64,000 nucleotides of DNA from Candidatus Kryptonium sp. (GCA_025060635.1 JANXBN010000001.1:496001-560000), one strand, 5' to 3'. Positions 1 to 9,978 are shown, counted from the first letter of the stretch. A program made the numbers and translations. Notes: generated by a model not told the origin, from the sequence alone.

Positions 1-1548
1 TGTGTGTCTAAATCCAGAGATTCCAAGAACTTCTGGTTGCCAAATGCCATAAACTTTTGTTGAAACGGAGATTCCAAAGTTAAAATATCTTGATTGGTAA
101 AATCCTCTTTGAATTCGTGATTCAACTTTTTTTGTTTCTGGGTTATAAAATTTTATCGTTCGTCTATCATACCAGTTTTCGTTGTAAGTGAAAAACGGAG
201 TTATGTTAAAGTATCTCACCGTTGGTGTGAAATTGATCCTTAAATTATGCGATATGCCATATCTAAACTGTCTCGTTCTTGCAGTGCTTCTTTGATTGAC
301 AAACCTTGATGAATATCCGAAGCTTAACTTCTCGTACCATTTTCCAGTTGCAAAAGCTGAACCATATGGAGTTCCACCGAATAAAAATACTTGTGGGAGT
401 GAAAGGGAAATCTCAGGCAGTATCTCGTCAACGGTTCCGGTGTTAAGGTTTTGCACTCTTGAGGCGTTTATTGAGATTGATCCGTTTATTTCTTCAAGAG
501 TTTTTGAATAGCTTACATTTGAAGTCAGCGTTTGTTGAAGCACATCTCTAACTGTCGTTCCAGTCGCACGAAAATAGTTGTTTGTTGAGATGTTTATGTT
601 TGCGCTTATTCTTGAAGTTGGATCAATGGTTTGATTGTGTATTAAGTTAAGTCGCCATTCCTTGCTTGATGTCTTGTCTGGATCGCTTTCTTCGCCGCTG
701 TAGAAATTAGCAAAAGCGAAACCTAATGCACCGTTAAATTTATATCTCAAAACATATCTAAAATCGCTTGAAACTTGCCATCCACCTCGTGTATACCAAT
801 CAAAAGTTGTTGTGAAATCAGTGTAATCACTCATTGCCCAGTAATAGCCGAACCTTTTGAAATAAAAACCTGCGTTATAGGTTTGCCCCCAAATTGGAGG
901 TATAAATCCTGATCTTCTTCCTGATTTGCTTGGGAAGACTCCAAATGGCAGAGCAAAGACAGGGACATCGGCGATATACAAAACCACGGGGCGAGCTATA
1001 ACCTTGTCATTTAAAATTATCTTCATTTCATGCCCTTCAATGCAATAGTGTGGTTCTTCTGCGTCGCAGGTTGTATATCTTCCCTTATAGACGAAAAGAA
1101 CATCTTTTTCAACTTTTTTTATTTTATCTCCGTAATAAAATGCGTTTTCCATTTGGGTTGTCGCTTGCGTTATTCTCCCTTTCTGGGTTTTGAAATTATA
1201 AGCTAACCTGAATCCATGATATTCCTCAGGTCCATCGTTTAAGATTGGAAGCCCTTTGAAATTATTTCCAGTTGAATCGGGTATGCCGAAGGCCTCAAGC
1301 AATGCGCTATCAAGATTCATGCTCACAACAGCTGATCTTAACCTCATCGTTTTGTATTTTATATCTGCCCCCCCGAAAAGAAACATTTCTCTATTTTCAA
1401 CATTGTAGATTGCCGAATCTGTTGCGGTGTAAACGACAATGGTATCTATATCGCTTTTTCTAACTTTTGCCGTATCGTTTTGGTCTTGCGCGGTTAGAAG
1501 TGTAGATAAAATTATAAGTGCGATTATTTCAAATTTTAACCTCTTCAC
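1..1548 (-). CDS. lptD: LPS-assembly outer-membrane protein LptD (C-terminus cut by window edge)
   Basis: The first 516 residues of an LptD/OstA protein, which inserts lipopolysaccharide into the outer leaflet of the outer membrane. A GTG at 1548 opens a signal peptide ending near TAQ (residues 18-20), and an in-frame TAA lies 3 codons upstream, so this start is well constrained. An OstA-like N-terminal domain follows. The LptD hallmarks TTCDAEEPHYCI, VVLYIADVPVFALPFG and RRSGFIPP then precede long alternating beta-barrel strands. The gene runs off the window at base 1, in frame. It lies downstream of rpsA on the same strand but behind a terminator-like hairpin, and I found no promoter of the local type for it. 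Confidence 0.88.
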   Translation of the reverse strand, partial: MKRLKFEIIALIILSTLLTAQDQNDTAKVRKSDIDTIVVYTATDSAIYNVENREMFLFGGADIKYKTMRLRSAVVSMNLDSALLEAFGIPDSTGNNFKGLPILNDGPEEYHGFRLAYNFKTQKGRITQATTQMENAFYYGDKIKKVEKDVLFVYKGRYTTCDAEEPHYCIEGHEMKIILNDKVIARPVVLYIADVPVFALPFGVFPSKSGRRSGFIPPIWGQTYNAGFYFKRFGYYWAMSDYTDFTTTFDWYTRGGWQVSSDFRYVLRYKFNGALGFAFANFYSGEESDPDKTSSKEWRLNLIHNQTIDPTSRISANINISTNNYFRATGTTVRDVLQQTLTSNVSYSKTLEEINGSISINASRVQNLNTGTVDEILPEISLSLPQVFLFGGTPYGSAFATGKWYEKLSFGYSSRFVNQRSTARTRQFRYGISHNLRINFTPTVRYFNITPFFTYNENWYDRRTIKFYNPETKKVESRIQRGFYQSRYFNFGISVSTKVYGIWQPEVLGISGFRHT

Positions 1549-1585
1549 ACTTCGTTATGTCAGGTTTAATTGAGATTAAATTAAA

Positions 1586-1627
1586 TAAAAAAGCCGTCCG
1601 CGTTCCTTCGGAAAGGACGGGACGGCT
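1586..1627 (-). terminator. Intrinsic terminator after rpsA
   Basis: On the minus strand a hairpin with AGCCGTC / GACGGCT arms (outer arms 1621-1627 and 1592-1598) encloses a smaller TTCC/GGAA stem. It is followed directly by a T-run (1586-1591). It lies 22 nt after the rpsA stop and separates rpsA from lptD. Confidence 0.8.
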
Positions 1628-1649
1628 GCAAGCTGGAGGTTGATTAAGT

Positions 1650-3590
1650 TTAGTTTTGTTTTTGTTGAGCGCCCTGAGACCTCTGCCCAGGGACACTTTC
1701 TTTACCATAATTTGATTCAATGAAAACACGTTCCTCACCTTCGGCTTCAACTCCAACTGAAGTGACAGGCGCTTTGAGTTGTGCTTCATCTGATGGAATC
1801 GGATGTTTATCAAGAAATTCCTTGACAAGTCGCTCTGACTTATCTTTGAAGTATTCCGAAACCGAAAGAATTATCTTTTGTCTTTCCTTGTCAAATTCAA
1901 TTACTTTCAAAGGTAAGGTTTCACCTTCTTTAAACACTGCGTGAATGTTCTTTATCTGTGCTTGTCCAGGCATCAGGTGTGAAATCGGGACAAACGCATC
2001 TACTCCATCGGGGAGTTCAACTATCACACCTCTTTCAATAATTCTCACTATTTTACCTTGTGTCTCTGTTCCGACTTTATAAATCTGTTCAAATTTATCC
2101 CATGGATTTGGATAAATTTGCTTATGACCGAGCGTTACTCTTCTTTGTTCTTTGTCTATTCCAAGTATTATAACTTCTATTTCCTGATCCTTCTTAACAA
2201 CTTCGGCGGGATGACGAATCTTTTTGGTCCAAGATAGATCTGAGATATGGATTAAACCGTCAATTCCGGGTTCTAGCTCAACGAATACACCGAAATTCGT
2301 AATGTTTCTAACTATACCTTTGCGTTTTGAACCGACGGGATACTTTTCCTCAACTTTTTCCCATGGGTCTGGTTCAAGTCGTTTCATGCTAAGCGAGAGT
2401 TTTCTGCCTTCTTTATCAAGATGCAAAATCACAGCATCTACTATTTGACCCATTGTTACAAACTGTGAGGGGTGCTTTATATGTTGCGTCCAGCTCATTT
2501 CTGAAATGTGAATTAGTCCTTCAATGCCTTTTTCAATTTCAATAAATGCGCCGTAATCTGTTATAGCAACGACCTTTCCAGTAACTTTCTGACCAACCTT
2601 ATATTTTTGGTCAATGTTTTCCCAAGGATGTGGTTGAAGTTGCTTAATTCCAAGAGAAACGCGTTTTACCTTTTCGCCTGTTGGAAGTGTCACTTCATCA
2701 ACTCGCGTCACGACCATTTCAAGCTCTTGGTCAAGCTGTACAACCTCTGAAGGATGATTTACTCTTCCCCATGATAGGTCTGTTATATGAATTAATCCAT
2801 CAATTCCATCCATATCAACGAACACACCGAAATCAACGATCGCTTTGACAGTTCCTCTGACTCTATCGCCAACTTTGACGGTTTCAAAGAATTTACGCTT
2901 GCGTTCTTCAAGCTCTTTCTCAACGAGAGCTTTTCTACTTACGACGACATTTTCAGCAGCTTGATTAATTTTAACAACTTTACACTCAATTTCTTTTCCA
3001 ACCCAGGCGTCGTAATCTCTTATTGGCTTTATATCAACCTGTGAACCTGGCAAGAAAGCAAGCAATCCATCAATATCAACAACAAACCCTCCTTTGATTC
3101 GTTTTATAATCAATCCTTTTAAAATCTCATCTTTCGCAAATGCTTCATTTACTCTTTTCCAAACCTTTAGGAAGTGAGCTCGCTTGTGGGAAACAACTAT
3201 TTGTCCTTCTTTATCTTCTACTTTTTCAATGCTGACCTCAACTTTGTCTCCAACCTTTAAAGATTCAGGATTTCTGAACTCATTTAATGGAACAATTCCG
3301 GGGGATTTAAATCCGATATCAATTACAACTTCGCCTCTTTCTCGGTCAATCTCAATTACTTCTCCCTCAAGAATATCTCCTTCTACGACTTTGCTTAACG
3401 ATTGCTCATATAACTTTAAGAGTTTCTTCTGTTCTTCCTCGTCGTAACCGCCCTCGTTGTAAATCTTGATCTTATCACCTTTTCTTTTCTTTAAATATGA
3501 CGCTACAGTTTCGTGTTCATCGCCCATCAAGTGTTGCACTGTGCCTTCCTGTTTTGACTGTTGATTTAAATTTTCAAGAATTTCTGCCAT
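1650..3590 (-). CDS. rpsA: 30S ribosomal protein S1
   Basis: A 646-residue S1 protein, which binds mRNA on the 30S subunit. Six S1 (OB-fold) repeats run from about residue 65 to 600. Repeats 3-5 show the canonical GVFVD/GAFIE/GVFVE strands followed by GLIHI and a DLSW or EMSW motif, while repeats 1, 2 and 6 are more diverged, as is usual for S1. The reading frame is open 57 nt further upstream, but the ATG at 3590 is preferred. A GGAGGT Shine-Dalgarno sits about 10 nt in front of it (3600-3605), inside that upstream extension. The gene follows cmk and ispH, the same neighbourhood as cmk-rpsA in many bacteria. The 5' untranslated region holds a large inverted repeat, described separately. Confidence 0.96.
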   Translation of the reverse strand: MAEILENLNQQSKQEGTVQHLMGDEHETVASYLKKRKGDKIKIYNEGGYDEEEQKKLLKLYEQSLSKVVEGDILEGEVIEIDRERGEVVIDIGFKSPGIVPLNEFRNPESLKVGDKVEVSIEKVEDKEGQIVVSHKRAHFLKVWKRVNEAFAKDEILKGLIIKRIKGGFVVDIDGLLAFLPGSQVDIKPIRDYDAWVGKEIECKVVKINQAAENVVVSRKALVEKELEERKRKFFETVKVGDRVRGTVKAIVDFGVFVDMDGIDGLIHITDLSWGRVNHPSEVVQLDQELEMVVTRVDEVTLPTGEKVKRVSLGIKQLQPHPWENIDQKYKVGQKVTGKVVAITDYGAFIEIEKGIEGLIHISEMSWTQHIKHPSQFVTMGQIVDAVILHLDKEGRKLSLSMKRLEPDPWEKVEEKYPVGSKRKGIVRNITNFGVFVELEPGIDGLIHISDLSWTKKIRHPAEVVKKDQEIEVIILGIDKEQRRVTLGHKQIYPNPWDKFEQIYKVGTETQGKIVRIIERGVIVELPDGVDAFVPISHLMPGQAQIKNIHAVFKEGETLPLKVIEFDKERQKIILSVSEYFKDKSERLVKEFLDKHPIPSDEAQLKAPVTSVGVEAEGEERVFIESNYGKESVPGQRSQGAQQKQN

Positions 3591-3624
3591 TAACTCTCTA
3601 CCTCCTATAATTTTGATTTTTTTC

Positions 3625-3712
3625 ACCTGTGCGGAAGTTAACGCCAAAAGCCATCAAAAACTCGTTAACTCCACACAGGTAGGTTTAACAATTCTTTTCA
3701 TGATGGCTTTTG
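3625..3712 (-). promoter_or_regulatory. Inverted repeat and possible pseudoknot in the ispH-rpsA junction
   Basis: An 18-19 nt imperfect inverted repeat has arms 3625-3643 and 3663-3680; they differ by one mismatch and one bulged base. The 19-nt loop between them contains 3645-3656, which is perfectly complementary over 12 nt to 3701-3712, the last codons and stop of ispH. In minus-strand RNA this arrangement is that of an H-type pseudoknot or of two alternative structures. No T-run follows on the rpsA side (the RNA reads GAAAAAAAUC), so it is not a normal terminator. Control of S1 synthesis is an inference. Confidence 0.6.
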
Positions 3713-4606
3713 AAAACTCATATTTTGCCCGTTGCACAATCTCTCAATTTCTTTTTTAACTTCCTCCATTAGCCATTGTGGGGTTGAGGTTGCCCCTGTG
3801 ACACCAACGACCTCACAATCTTTAAACCATTCAAGATTCAGTTCCTTAGGCATCTCTATGAAGTAAGTTCGCGGGTTTTCAGATTTACAGATTTCAAAGA
3901 GAACTTTTCCATTTGAGCTATTTTTACCAGCGACAAAGATCACGACATCAACACTTCTTGCAAACTCTTTTAATTTATCATCTCTGTTTGAAACTTGTCT
4001 GCATATCGTATCTTTTGCGACAAATTCAACCGCTTCGTCTTCTGGTTTTACCACGATTAATTCTTCAACTCTTTTCTCTATTTCTTCCTTTATCTTGTAA
4101 AATAAATCTTTTGACATCGTCGTCTGCGAGAACAAAACGACTTTACCTTTTAAAGGAATTTTCTCAATTTCTTCAAGCGATTTTATAACGATTGCATCTC
4201 CATTGCACTGTCCAACTAAACCGATAACTTCCGGATGCTCTTTTTTGCCAAAAATTACAATCCGATATCCCTCTAAATAGAATTTTCTTATCCTGGTTTG
4301 AAGTTTGGTCACGACTGGACATGTTGCATCAACGATTTCAATTCCATATTTTTGAGCCATTTCATATGTTGACGGTGGTTCTCCGTGTGCACGGATTAAC
4401 ACTTTTGCATCTTTCACATTTGCAAGTTCATCGTGGTTTATCGGTATGAGTCCTTTTTGTTTTAATCTTTCAACTTCAACAGGGTTGTGAATTATTTCGC
4501 CAAGCGAATAAAGCTTGCCAGAGGCGTTGAGTTCTTTCTCAGCTATTTCAATAGCTCTTACAACGCCCCAGCAAAATCCAGCGTTTTTATCTATGATAAC
4601 TTGCAT
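3698..4606 (-). CDS. ispH: 4-hydroxy-3-methylbut-2-enyl diphosphate reductase IspH
   Basis: The last enzyme of the MEP isoprenoid pathway, a cytosolic 4Fe-4S protein that reduces HMBPP to IPP and DMAPP. At 302 residues it has family length. Cluster ligands C12, C96 (DATCP) and C202 (DTIC) and the substrate histidines H40, H74 (AHGEPP) and H124 (EHPE) are all present. The ATG at 4606 has a GGAGAG ribosome-binding site and lies inside the end of cmk, a 20-nt overlap that suggests translational coupling. The last 12 nt can pair with the loop of the downstream rpsA leader. Confidence 0.97.
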   Translation of the reverse strand: MQVIIDKNAGFCWGVVRAIEIAEKELNASGKLYSLGEIIHNPVEVERLKQKGLIPINHDELANVKDAKVLIRAHGEPPSTYEMAQKYGIEIVDATCPVVTKLQTRIRKFYLEGYRIVIFGKKEHPEVIGLVGQCNGDAIVIKSLEEIEKIPLKGKVVLFSQTTMSKDLFYKIKEEIEKRVEELIVVKPEDEAVEFVAKDTICRQVSNRDDKLKEFARSVDVVIFVAGKNSSNGKVLFEICKSENPRTYFIEMPKELNLEWFKDCEVVGVTGATSTPQWLMEEVKKEIERLCNGQNMSFQKPS

Positions 4607-5297
4607 TGCTCTCCTCGTTTGAATTTTGGTTTATTAGTTCATATGCCTTTTTTAAAACAAAATCAACTTGCTCATCAATTGTTAAGTTCGTCGTATCTAT
4701 CTCAATTGCATCATCTGCTTTTTTCAATGGACCGACCTCACGGCTTGAGTCAAATTTATCTCTTTCTTCAATTTCGTATATCAATTTTTCAAGATCTATT
4801 TTAAAACCTTGTGCTTCCAATTCTTTTTGTCTTCTTCTCGCTCTTTCTTTTATATCCGCTGTCATAAAAATTTTTAAATGAGCATTTGGGAAAACCACAG
4901 TGCCGATATCTCGCCCGTCCATTACAACTCCGCCGTCTTTCCCAAGTTCTTGCTGTTTTTTAACCATCGCTTCTCTGACTTTTGGATGAGCGCTAACAAT
5001 ACTAACAAATGATGTAACTTCTGGAGTTCTTATTTTTTCGGTTACATCGTTTCCATCAAGCATGACTTTCAAGTTTCCGTTTTCGTAAAGAAGTTCAATT
5101 CTCGTGTTTTCAGCAAGTTGCGCAACTGATTTTTCATCGTTCGGGTCAATTCCAGAGTTAATAACTTTGAGAGTGAGAGCCCGATACATTGCACCTGTGT
5201 CAATGTAAATATATCCGAGTTTTTGAGCAACAAGCCGAGCAGTTGTGCTTTTGCCCGAGCCTGCAGGACCGTCAATAGCTATTATAATCCTTTTCAT
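4587..5297 (-). CDS. cmk: Cytidylate kinase
   Basis: CMP/dCMP kinase of pyrimidine nucleotide metabolism, 236 residues. The P-loop GPAGSGKST is at residues 10-18, and YIDTGAMYRAL, the MDGRDIGTVVFP nucleotide-binding segment and the arginine-rich RARRRQKE lid are visible. The open frame extends 43 codons further upstream. That extension is rejected because the promoter (-7 box 5337-5344) predicts transcription starting near 5330, leaving only the start at 5297. It is the first gene of the cmk-ispH-rpsA operon. Confidence 0.95.
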   Translation of the reverse strand: MKRIIIAIDGPAGSGKSTTARLVAQKLGYIYIDTGAMYRALTLKVINSGIDPNDEKSVAQLAENTRIELLYENGNLKVMLDGNDVTEKIRTPEVTSFVSIVSAHPKVREAMVKKQQELGKDGGVVMDGRDIGTVVFPNAHLKIFMTADIKERARRRQKELEAQGFKIDLEKLIYEIEERDKFDSSREVGPLKKADDAIEIDTTNLTIDEQVDFVLKKAYELINQNSNEESNASYHR

Positions 5298-5336
5298 TCC
5301 CTTGTGAATTCCAAGAGCGTTGTCTTTCATAGCGTT

Positions 5337-5368
5337 TAAATATAAGAAATAAGGCAAAAATAAACAAA
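5337..5368 (-). promoter_or_regulatory. Promoter of cmk-ispH-rpsA (Bacteroidota type)
   Basis: Minus strand: TTTG at 5365-5368, exactly 20 nt, then TATATTTA at 5337-5344. The predicted start near 5330 gives a leader of about 33 nt to the cmk ATG. It fits the spacing seen at eight other sites in this window. Confidence 0.7.
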
Positions 5369-5498
5369 CTCTTTCATGCAGGTGTCGCAAAATTATCCAG
5401 TCCTCGGAACGACTAAATTTTTGCACTTTGAGAGATGGGGGCTTTTGAAATTAATTTTGAGACCTGAGCCTTTCACGAAAGGTATGAATTTGTAAAAA

Positions 5499-5530
5499 TT
5501 TGATTTTATCTTAAAAATTTTTTATATTTG
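5499..5530 (+). promoter_or_regulatory. Promoter of tRNA-Lys
   Basis: TTTG (5499-5502), 20 nt, TATATTTG (5523-5530). This is a perfect match to the published Bacteroidota -33 TTTG / -7 TAnnTTTG consensus, and it ends 23 nt before the tRNA 5' end. A 6+2+6 palindrome (CCTTTC AC GAAAGG, 5469-5482) lies just upstream. Confidence 0.75.
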
Positions 5531-5553
5531 AAACTGCCTCATTAAGAGGTAGT

Positions 5554-5627
5554 GCACCACTAGCTCAACATGGTAGAGCAGCGGACTCTTAATCCGTTGG
5601 TTCGGGGTTCGAGTCCCCGGTGGTGCA
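5554..5627 (+). tRNA. tRNA-Lys (anticodon CUU)
   Basis: A 74-nt cloverleaf. The acceptor arms GCACCAC / GTGGTGC pair perfectly over 7 bp, and the D-arm is GCTC/GAGC. The anticodon stem GCGGA/TCCGT holds the loop CTCTTAA, giving anticodon CTT, and the T-arm is CGGGG-TTCGAGT-CCCCG. The discriminator base is A, and the CCA end is not encoded (CGA follows), so it is added by the cca product, whose gene is also in this window. Confidence 0.96.
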
Positions 5628-5648
5628 CGAGTATTTTGCTTTCCAAAG

Positions 5649-5680
5649 TTTGTTAAAATGAAATTTTTTTATTATCTTTT
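5649..5680 (+). promoter_or_regulatory. Promoter of the ribosomal super-operon
   Basis: TTTG (5649-5652), 20 nt, TATCTTTT followed by G (5673-5681). The predicted leader to the rpsL start is about 26 nt. It is the only promoter of the local consensus that I found ahead of the 19-kb ribosomal run. Confidence 0.65.
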
Positions 5681-5712
5681 GCTCTCGTAAAAATAAAATG
5701 AGGTAAAAAGTT

Positions 5713-6099
5713 TTGCCGACAATCAATCAATTAATTCGGTACGGCCGAGAAAAAGTTAAATGGAAAAGCAAATCCCCGGCTTTGCAGGGTTGTCCGCAAA
5801 AGAGAGGAGTTTGTGTCAGGGTTTACACGACAACCCCTAAGAAACCGAATTCAGCGTTAAGGAAGGTTGCTAAAGTAAGGCTTACAAATGGAGTTGAGGT
5901 CATCGCCTATATTCCTGGTGAAGGACATAACCTTCAAGAGCACTCTATTGTTTTGGTTCGTGGTGGAAGAGTTAAGGATTTACCAGGAGTAAGATATCAT
6001 ATAATTCGTGGTGCACTTGATACTGCCGGGGTTGAAGGCAGAAAGCAGGGTCGTTCAAAATACGGAGCAAAAAGGCCGAAAGAACAACAACAAAAATGA
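5713..6099 (+). CDS. rpsL: 30S ribosomal protein S12
   Basis: Decoding-centre protein of the 30S subunit, 128 residues. The conserved [13 protein letters not shown] loop and the GVRYHIIRG segment are intact, and the lysine commonly changed in streptomycin-resistant strains is unaltered. Translation starts at TTG 5713, since the nearest ATG (5699) reads into TAA after two codons. A GAGGT Shine-Dalgarno lies 8 nt upstream at 5700-5704. First gene of the str-S10-spc-alpha super-operon. Confidence 0.97.
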   Translation: MPTINQLIRYGREKVKWKSKSPALQGCPQKRGVCVRVYTTTPKKPNSALRKVAKVRLTNGVEVIAYIPGEGHNLQEHSIVLVRGGRVKDLPGVRYHIIRGALDTAGVEGRKQGRSKYGAKRPKEQQQK

Positions 6100-6111
6100 T
6101 ATAAGAGTTTT

Positions 6112-6579
6112 ATGAGAAGAAGAAGAGCTGAACCAAGGCAAATAGCGCCAGATCCAAAATATAATGATATCCTTGTAGCGAAGTTAATCAATAAGGTTAT
6201 GAAGGATGGTAAGAAGAATATAGCAAGGAAGATTGTTTATAATGCTTTTGAAATAATAAGACAGAGAACGGGACAGGAACCGCTTGAGGTTTTTAGGAAA
6301 GCTGTTGAAAATGTAAAACCAATCCTTGAGGTAAGACCACGAAGAGTTGGTGGAGCAACTTATCAGGTTCCAATAGAGGTGAGACCTGAAAGAAGTATTT
6401 CATTAGCATTAAGATGGATTGTTCAATACGCACGTGAGAGAAAAGGGAAGCCGATGATGGTTAGGCTTGCTGAGGAATTGATGGCTGCTGCGAGAAATGA
6501 AGGAATGGCCGTGAAAAAGCGTGAAGATACGCATAAAATGGCTGAAGCAAATAAAGCTTTTGCTCACTTTAGATGGTAA
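6112..6579 (+). CDS. rpsG: 30S ribosomal protein S7
   Basis: Primary 16S rRNA-binding protein of the 30S head, 155 residues (normal length). It starts MRRRRAEPR and carries the conserved [16 protein letters not shown] segment and the [10 protein letters not shown] helix. It begins 12 nt after rpsL and precedes fusA, the standard str-operon order. In E. coli S7 is the repressor of this operon; whether that holds here cannot be read from the sequence. Confidence 0.97.
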   Translation: MRRRRAEPRQIAPDPKYNDILVAKLINKVMKDGKKNIARKIVYNAFEIIRQRTGQEPLEVFRKAVENVKPILEVRPRRVGGATYQVPIEVRPERSISLALRWIVQYARERKGKPMMVRLAEELMAAARNEGMAVKKREDTHKMAEANKAFAHFRW

Positions 6580-6618
6580 TTTTAAAAATAAAATTTCTGA
6601 GGTGTTAAGATTAGAGAT

Positions 6619-8721
6619 ATGCCAAGGGAGTATCCGTTAGAGAAGACGAGAAATATCGGAATAATGGCCCATATAGATGCTGGAAAGACAACAACGACCG
6701 AGCGAATTTTGTATTATACAGGTAAGATTCACAGGATGGGCGAAGTTCATGAAGGTTCTGCGACAATGGACTTTTTGCCTCAAGAAAGAGAGCGTGGTAT
6801 AACGATTACGAGCGCTGCAACTACTTGCTTTTGGAGAGGACATAGAATTAATATCATAGATACGCCTGGACATGTTGATTTCACGGTTGAGGTGGAAAGA
6901 TCTTTGCGTGTTCTTGATGGAGCAATTGCGTTGTTCTGTGCGGTTGGTGGTGTTGAACCGCAATCAGAAACAGTGTGGAGGCAAGCTAATAAGTATCGTG
7001 TTCCAAGAATTGCTTTCATTAATAAAATGGATAGAGTCGGTGCTGATTTCTTTAATGTCGTTAATATGATTCGTGAGCGTCTTGGTGCAAATCCGGTTCC
7101 AATCCAATTGCCTATGGGTCAAGGTGAATTGTTTACTGGGATAATAGATCTTGTTAAGATGAAATCGGTGGTTTATAAGGAAGAAACGCTTGGCGCAACT
7201 TGGGAGGAATTTGATATACCAAGGGAATTGATGGACATGGCTGTTGAATATAGAACTAAAATGCTTGAAGCGGTTTCTGAGTTTGATGATACCTTGCTTG
7301 TCAAGTATCTTGATGGTGAGGAGATAAGCGAGGAAGAAATTAAATCCGCCATAAGAAAGGCAACCCTTGAATTTAAGATGGTGCCTGTTCTTTGTGGTTC
7401 TGCTTTTAAGAACAAGGGAATTCAGCGTTTGCTTGATGCTGTTGTTGATTATTTACCTTCACCGCTTGATATAAATCATGGTGAAGTGATTGGTCATCAT
7501 CCGTTCAAGGATGATAGAGTTGTTAGGCTTGTTTCTGATGATGAGAAATTTACAGCGCTTGCATTTAAGATAATGACTGATCCTTATGTTGGTAAATTAA
7601 CATTTATAAGGGTTTATTCTGGGACATTGAAAGCAGGCTCGTATGTTTATAACTCAACTCAAGGTAAAAAGGAAAGAGTTGGGAGAATTTTAAGAATGCA
7701 TGCGAATCATCGTGAAGATGTTGAAGAAGCCTATGCGGGTGATATAGTTGCAGTTGTTGGTCTAAAGTTTACAAAGACGGGAGATACGCTTTGTTCCGAA
7801 GATGATCCGATTTTGCTTGAAAAAATGGATTTCCCAGAGCCAGTTATATCGGTTGCGATTGAGCCAAAGACAAAAGCAGATCAAGATAAACTTGGCGAAG
7901 CACTTGCAAAACTTATGGATGAAGATCCGACCTTCAGAGTGACAGTTGATGAGGAAACCGGGCAAACTTTAATAAGTGGGATGGGTGAATTACATTTGGA
8001 GATTATCGTTGATAGATTAAAGCGTGAGTTTAGAGTTGAGGCGAATATCGGTAAACCTCAAGTTGCATATAAAGAGACGATAAGAAAGAAAGCAAGAGCG
8101 GAAGGGAAATTCATTCGTCAGACAGGTGGACGTGGACAATATGGACATGTTTGGATAGAAATTGAACCTAATCGTGGTAAGGGTTATGAGTTTATAGATG
8201 CAATCGTTGGTGGTGTCGTGCCAAAGGAATATATTCCAGCTGTTGATCAAGGAATAAGAGAAGCGATGCAGAATGGGATAATTGCTGGTTATCCAGTTGT
8301 TGATGTCAAGGTGACGCTTTTTGATGGTTCTTATCATGAGGTTGATTCATCTGATCTTGCTTTCAAAATAGCTGCTTCAATTGCGTTTAAAGAAGCGACG
8401 AAACAAGCTGATCCTGTTCTCCTTGAGCCAATTATGGAAGTTGAGGTTGTTACTCCTGAAGAATATCTTGGTGATGTAATAGGTGATTTGAATTCAAGGC
8501 GCGGTAGAATTGAGGGTATAAACATGCGAAAAGATGGGCAAGTTATAAAAGCTCTTGTTCCACTTGCCGAAATGTTCGGTTATGCGACAAGGCTTAGATC
8601 AATTACTCAAGGACGAGCGATTTATACAATGCAGTTCCATCATTACGAGGAAGTTCCACAGCAAATTGCTGATATGATAATTGAAAAAGTTCGTGGAAAA
8701 CCTAAAGAAACACTTGTTTAA
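6619..8721 (+). CDS. fusA: Translation elongation factor G
   Basis: Ribosomal translocase GTPase, 700 residues. The G1 P-loop [12 protein letters not shown] lies near residue 20, followed by switch [10 protein letters not shown] and the NKMD base-specificity motif; domains II-V are complete. Domain IV contains the [15 protein letters not shown] stretch. A single fusA sits in the str operon between rpsG and tuf. An AGGTG motif lies upstream of the ATG at 6619 with long spacing. Confidence 0.97.
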   Translation: MPREYPLEKTRNIGIMAHIDAGKTTTTERILYYTGKIHRMGEVHEGSATMDFLPQERERGITITSAATTCFWRGHRINIIDTPGHVDFTVEVERSLRVLDGAIALFCAVGGVEPQSETVWRQANKYRVPRIAFINKMDRVGADFFNVVNMIRERLGANPVPIQLPMGQGELFTGIIDLVKMKSVVYKEETLGATWEEFDIPRELMDMAVEYRTKMLEAVSEFDDTLLVKYLDGEEISEEEIKSAIRKATLEFKMVPVLCGSAFKNKGIQRLLDAVVDYLPSPLDINHGEVIGHHPFKDDRVVRLVSDDEKFTALAFKIMTDPYVGKLTFIRVYSGTLKAGSYVYNSTQGKKERVGRILRMHANHREDVEEAYAGDIVAVVGLKFTKTGDTLCSEDDPILLEKMDFPEPVISVAIEPKTKADQDKLGEALAKLMDEDPTFRVTVDEETGQTLISGMGELHLEIIVDRLKREFRVEANIGKPQVAYKETIRKKARAEGKFIRQTGGRGQYGHVWIEIEPNRGKGYEFIDAIVGGVVPKEYIPAVDQGIREAMQNGIIAGYPVVDVKVTLFDGSYHEVDSSDLAFKIAASIAFKEATKQADPVLLEPIMEVEVVTPEEYLGDVIGDLNSRRGRIEGINMRKDGQVIKALVPLAEMFGYATRLRSITQGRAIYTMQFHHYEEVPQQIADMIIEKVRGKPKETLV

Positions 8722-8749
8722 AAATTAAAAAATTAAGGAGAATTAGGTT

Positions 8750-9961
8750 ATGGCGAAAGAAAAATTCGTAAGAGACAAACCCCATGTCAATGTTGGAACA
8801 ATTGGTCATATTGACCACGGAAAAACAACATTGACAGCTGCTATAACTTATGCGCTTGCAAAGAAGGGTCTTGCACAGCCAAGACCATTTGAGTCAATTG
8901 ACAATGCTCCTGAGGAGAGAGCCCGTGGTATTACGATCGCAGTTTCACATGTTGAGTATTCAACTGAAAAAAGACATTATGCACATGTTGATTGCCCAGG
9001 ACACGCAGACTACATAAAGAACATGATTACTGGTGCAGCGCAGATGGACGGTGCAATTCTTGTTGTTGCAGCAAATGACGGAGTTATGCCACAGACAAGA
9101 GAGCATGTCCTTTTGGCAAGGCAGGTTAATGTTCCATACATTGTTGTGTTCATGAATAAAGTTGATATGGTTGATGATCCAGAACTTCTTGATCTTGTTG
9201 AGCTTGAAGTTAGAGATCTTTTGAAGAAATATGAATTCCCTGGCGATGAAGTTCCAGTTATTAGAGGTAGTGCTTTGAAGGCGCTTGAAGCTGGAATGAA
9301 ACCGGAAACAACACCTGATCATCCAGATTTACAGCCAATTTATCAACTGCTTGATGCGATTGATACCTATATTCCAATACCACAGCGCGATATTGACAAA
9401 CCATTCCTTATGCCTGTTGAAGATGTTTTCTCAATCACTGGGCGTGGAACTGTAGGAACCGGTCGTGTTGAGAGAGGTAGAGTGAAACTTGGAGATGAAG
9501 TTGAGATAGTCGGACTTGGTCAGCATAAGAAGACAGTTGTTACAGGTATTGAAATGTTCCGCAAGGAACTTGATGAAGCAATTGCAGGTGATAATGTTGG
9601 ATTACTTCTTCGTGGTGTTGAAAAGGATGAGCTTGAGCGTGGTATGGTTATAGCAGCACCTGGAACAATAACTCCGCATACTAAGTTTGAAGCTGAGGTT
9701 TATATTCTCTCCAAAGAGGAAGGTGGACGCCATACTCCGTTTTACAAGGGTTATAGACCTCAATTCTACTTTAGAACAACCGATGTCACTGGAACTATAG
9801 TTGGTTTACCAGAAGGTCAAGAGATGGTTATGCCGGGTGATAATGTTAGATTGACGATTGAGCTGATCGCACCTGTCGCTATGGAGGAAGGATTGAGGTT
9901 CGCTATTCGTGAAGGTGGTAAAACAGTTGGCGCAGGAGTAGTTACCAAGATACTTGAATAA
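8750..9961 (+). CDS. tuf: Translation elongation factor Tu
   Basis: Delivers aminoacyl-tRNA to the ribosome; 403 residues. It has G1 GHIDHGKTT, the switch I ERARGITI segment, switch [10 protein letters not shown] and NKVD. A short insertion follows SALKALE ([14 protein letters not shown]), so the protein is about 10 residues longer than E. coli EF-Tu. A good AAGGAG ribosome-binding site precedes ATG 8750. It is followed 17 nt later by rpsJ, which fuses the str and S10 operons. Only this one tuf copy is in the window. Confidence 0.97.
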   Translation: MAKEKFVRDKPHVNVGTIGHIDHGKTTLTAAITYALAKKGLAQPRPFESIDNAPEERARGITIAVSHVEYSTEKRHYAHVDCPGHADYIKNMITGAAQMDGAILVVAANDGVMPQTREHVLLARQVNVPYIVVFMNKVDMVDDPELLDLVELEVRDLLKKYEFPGDEVPVIRGSALKALEAGMKPETTPDHPDLQPIYQLLDAIDTYIPIPQRDIDKPFLMPVEDVFSITGRGTVGTGRVERGRVKLGDEVEIVGLGQHKKTVVTGIEMFRKELDEAIAGDNVGLLLRGVEKDELERGMVIAAPGTITPHTKFEAEVYILSKEEGGRHTPFYKGYRPQFYFRTTDVTGTIVGLPEGQEMVMPGDNVRLTIELIAPVAMEEGLRFAIREGGKTVGAGVVTKILE

Positions 9962-9978
9962 AAACAGGTCTATCTAAA

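Noticed and set aside
1529-1828. 99-residue ORF spanning the lptD start and the rpsA end
   Set aside because: It runs through the rpsA terminator and lies in another frame of two recognised genes.
3591-3647. 19-codon N-terminal extension of rpsA
   Set aside because: It contains the Shine-Dalgarno for the ATG at 3590 and one arm of the inverted repeat, so it is leader rather than coding.
5298-5426. 43-codon N-terminal extension of cmk
   Set aside because: The promoter -7 box at 5337-5344 lies inside it and predicts transcription from about 5330; the extension has no family similarity.
5469-5482. Palindrome CCTTTC-AC-GAAAGG upstream of the tRNA promoter
   Set aside because: Short and without any supporting repeat or known regulator; noted only as a landmark.
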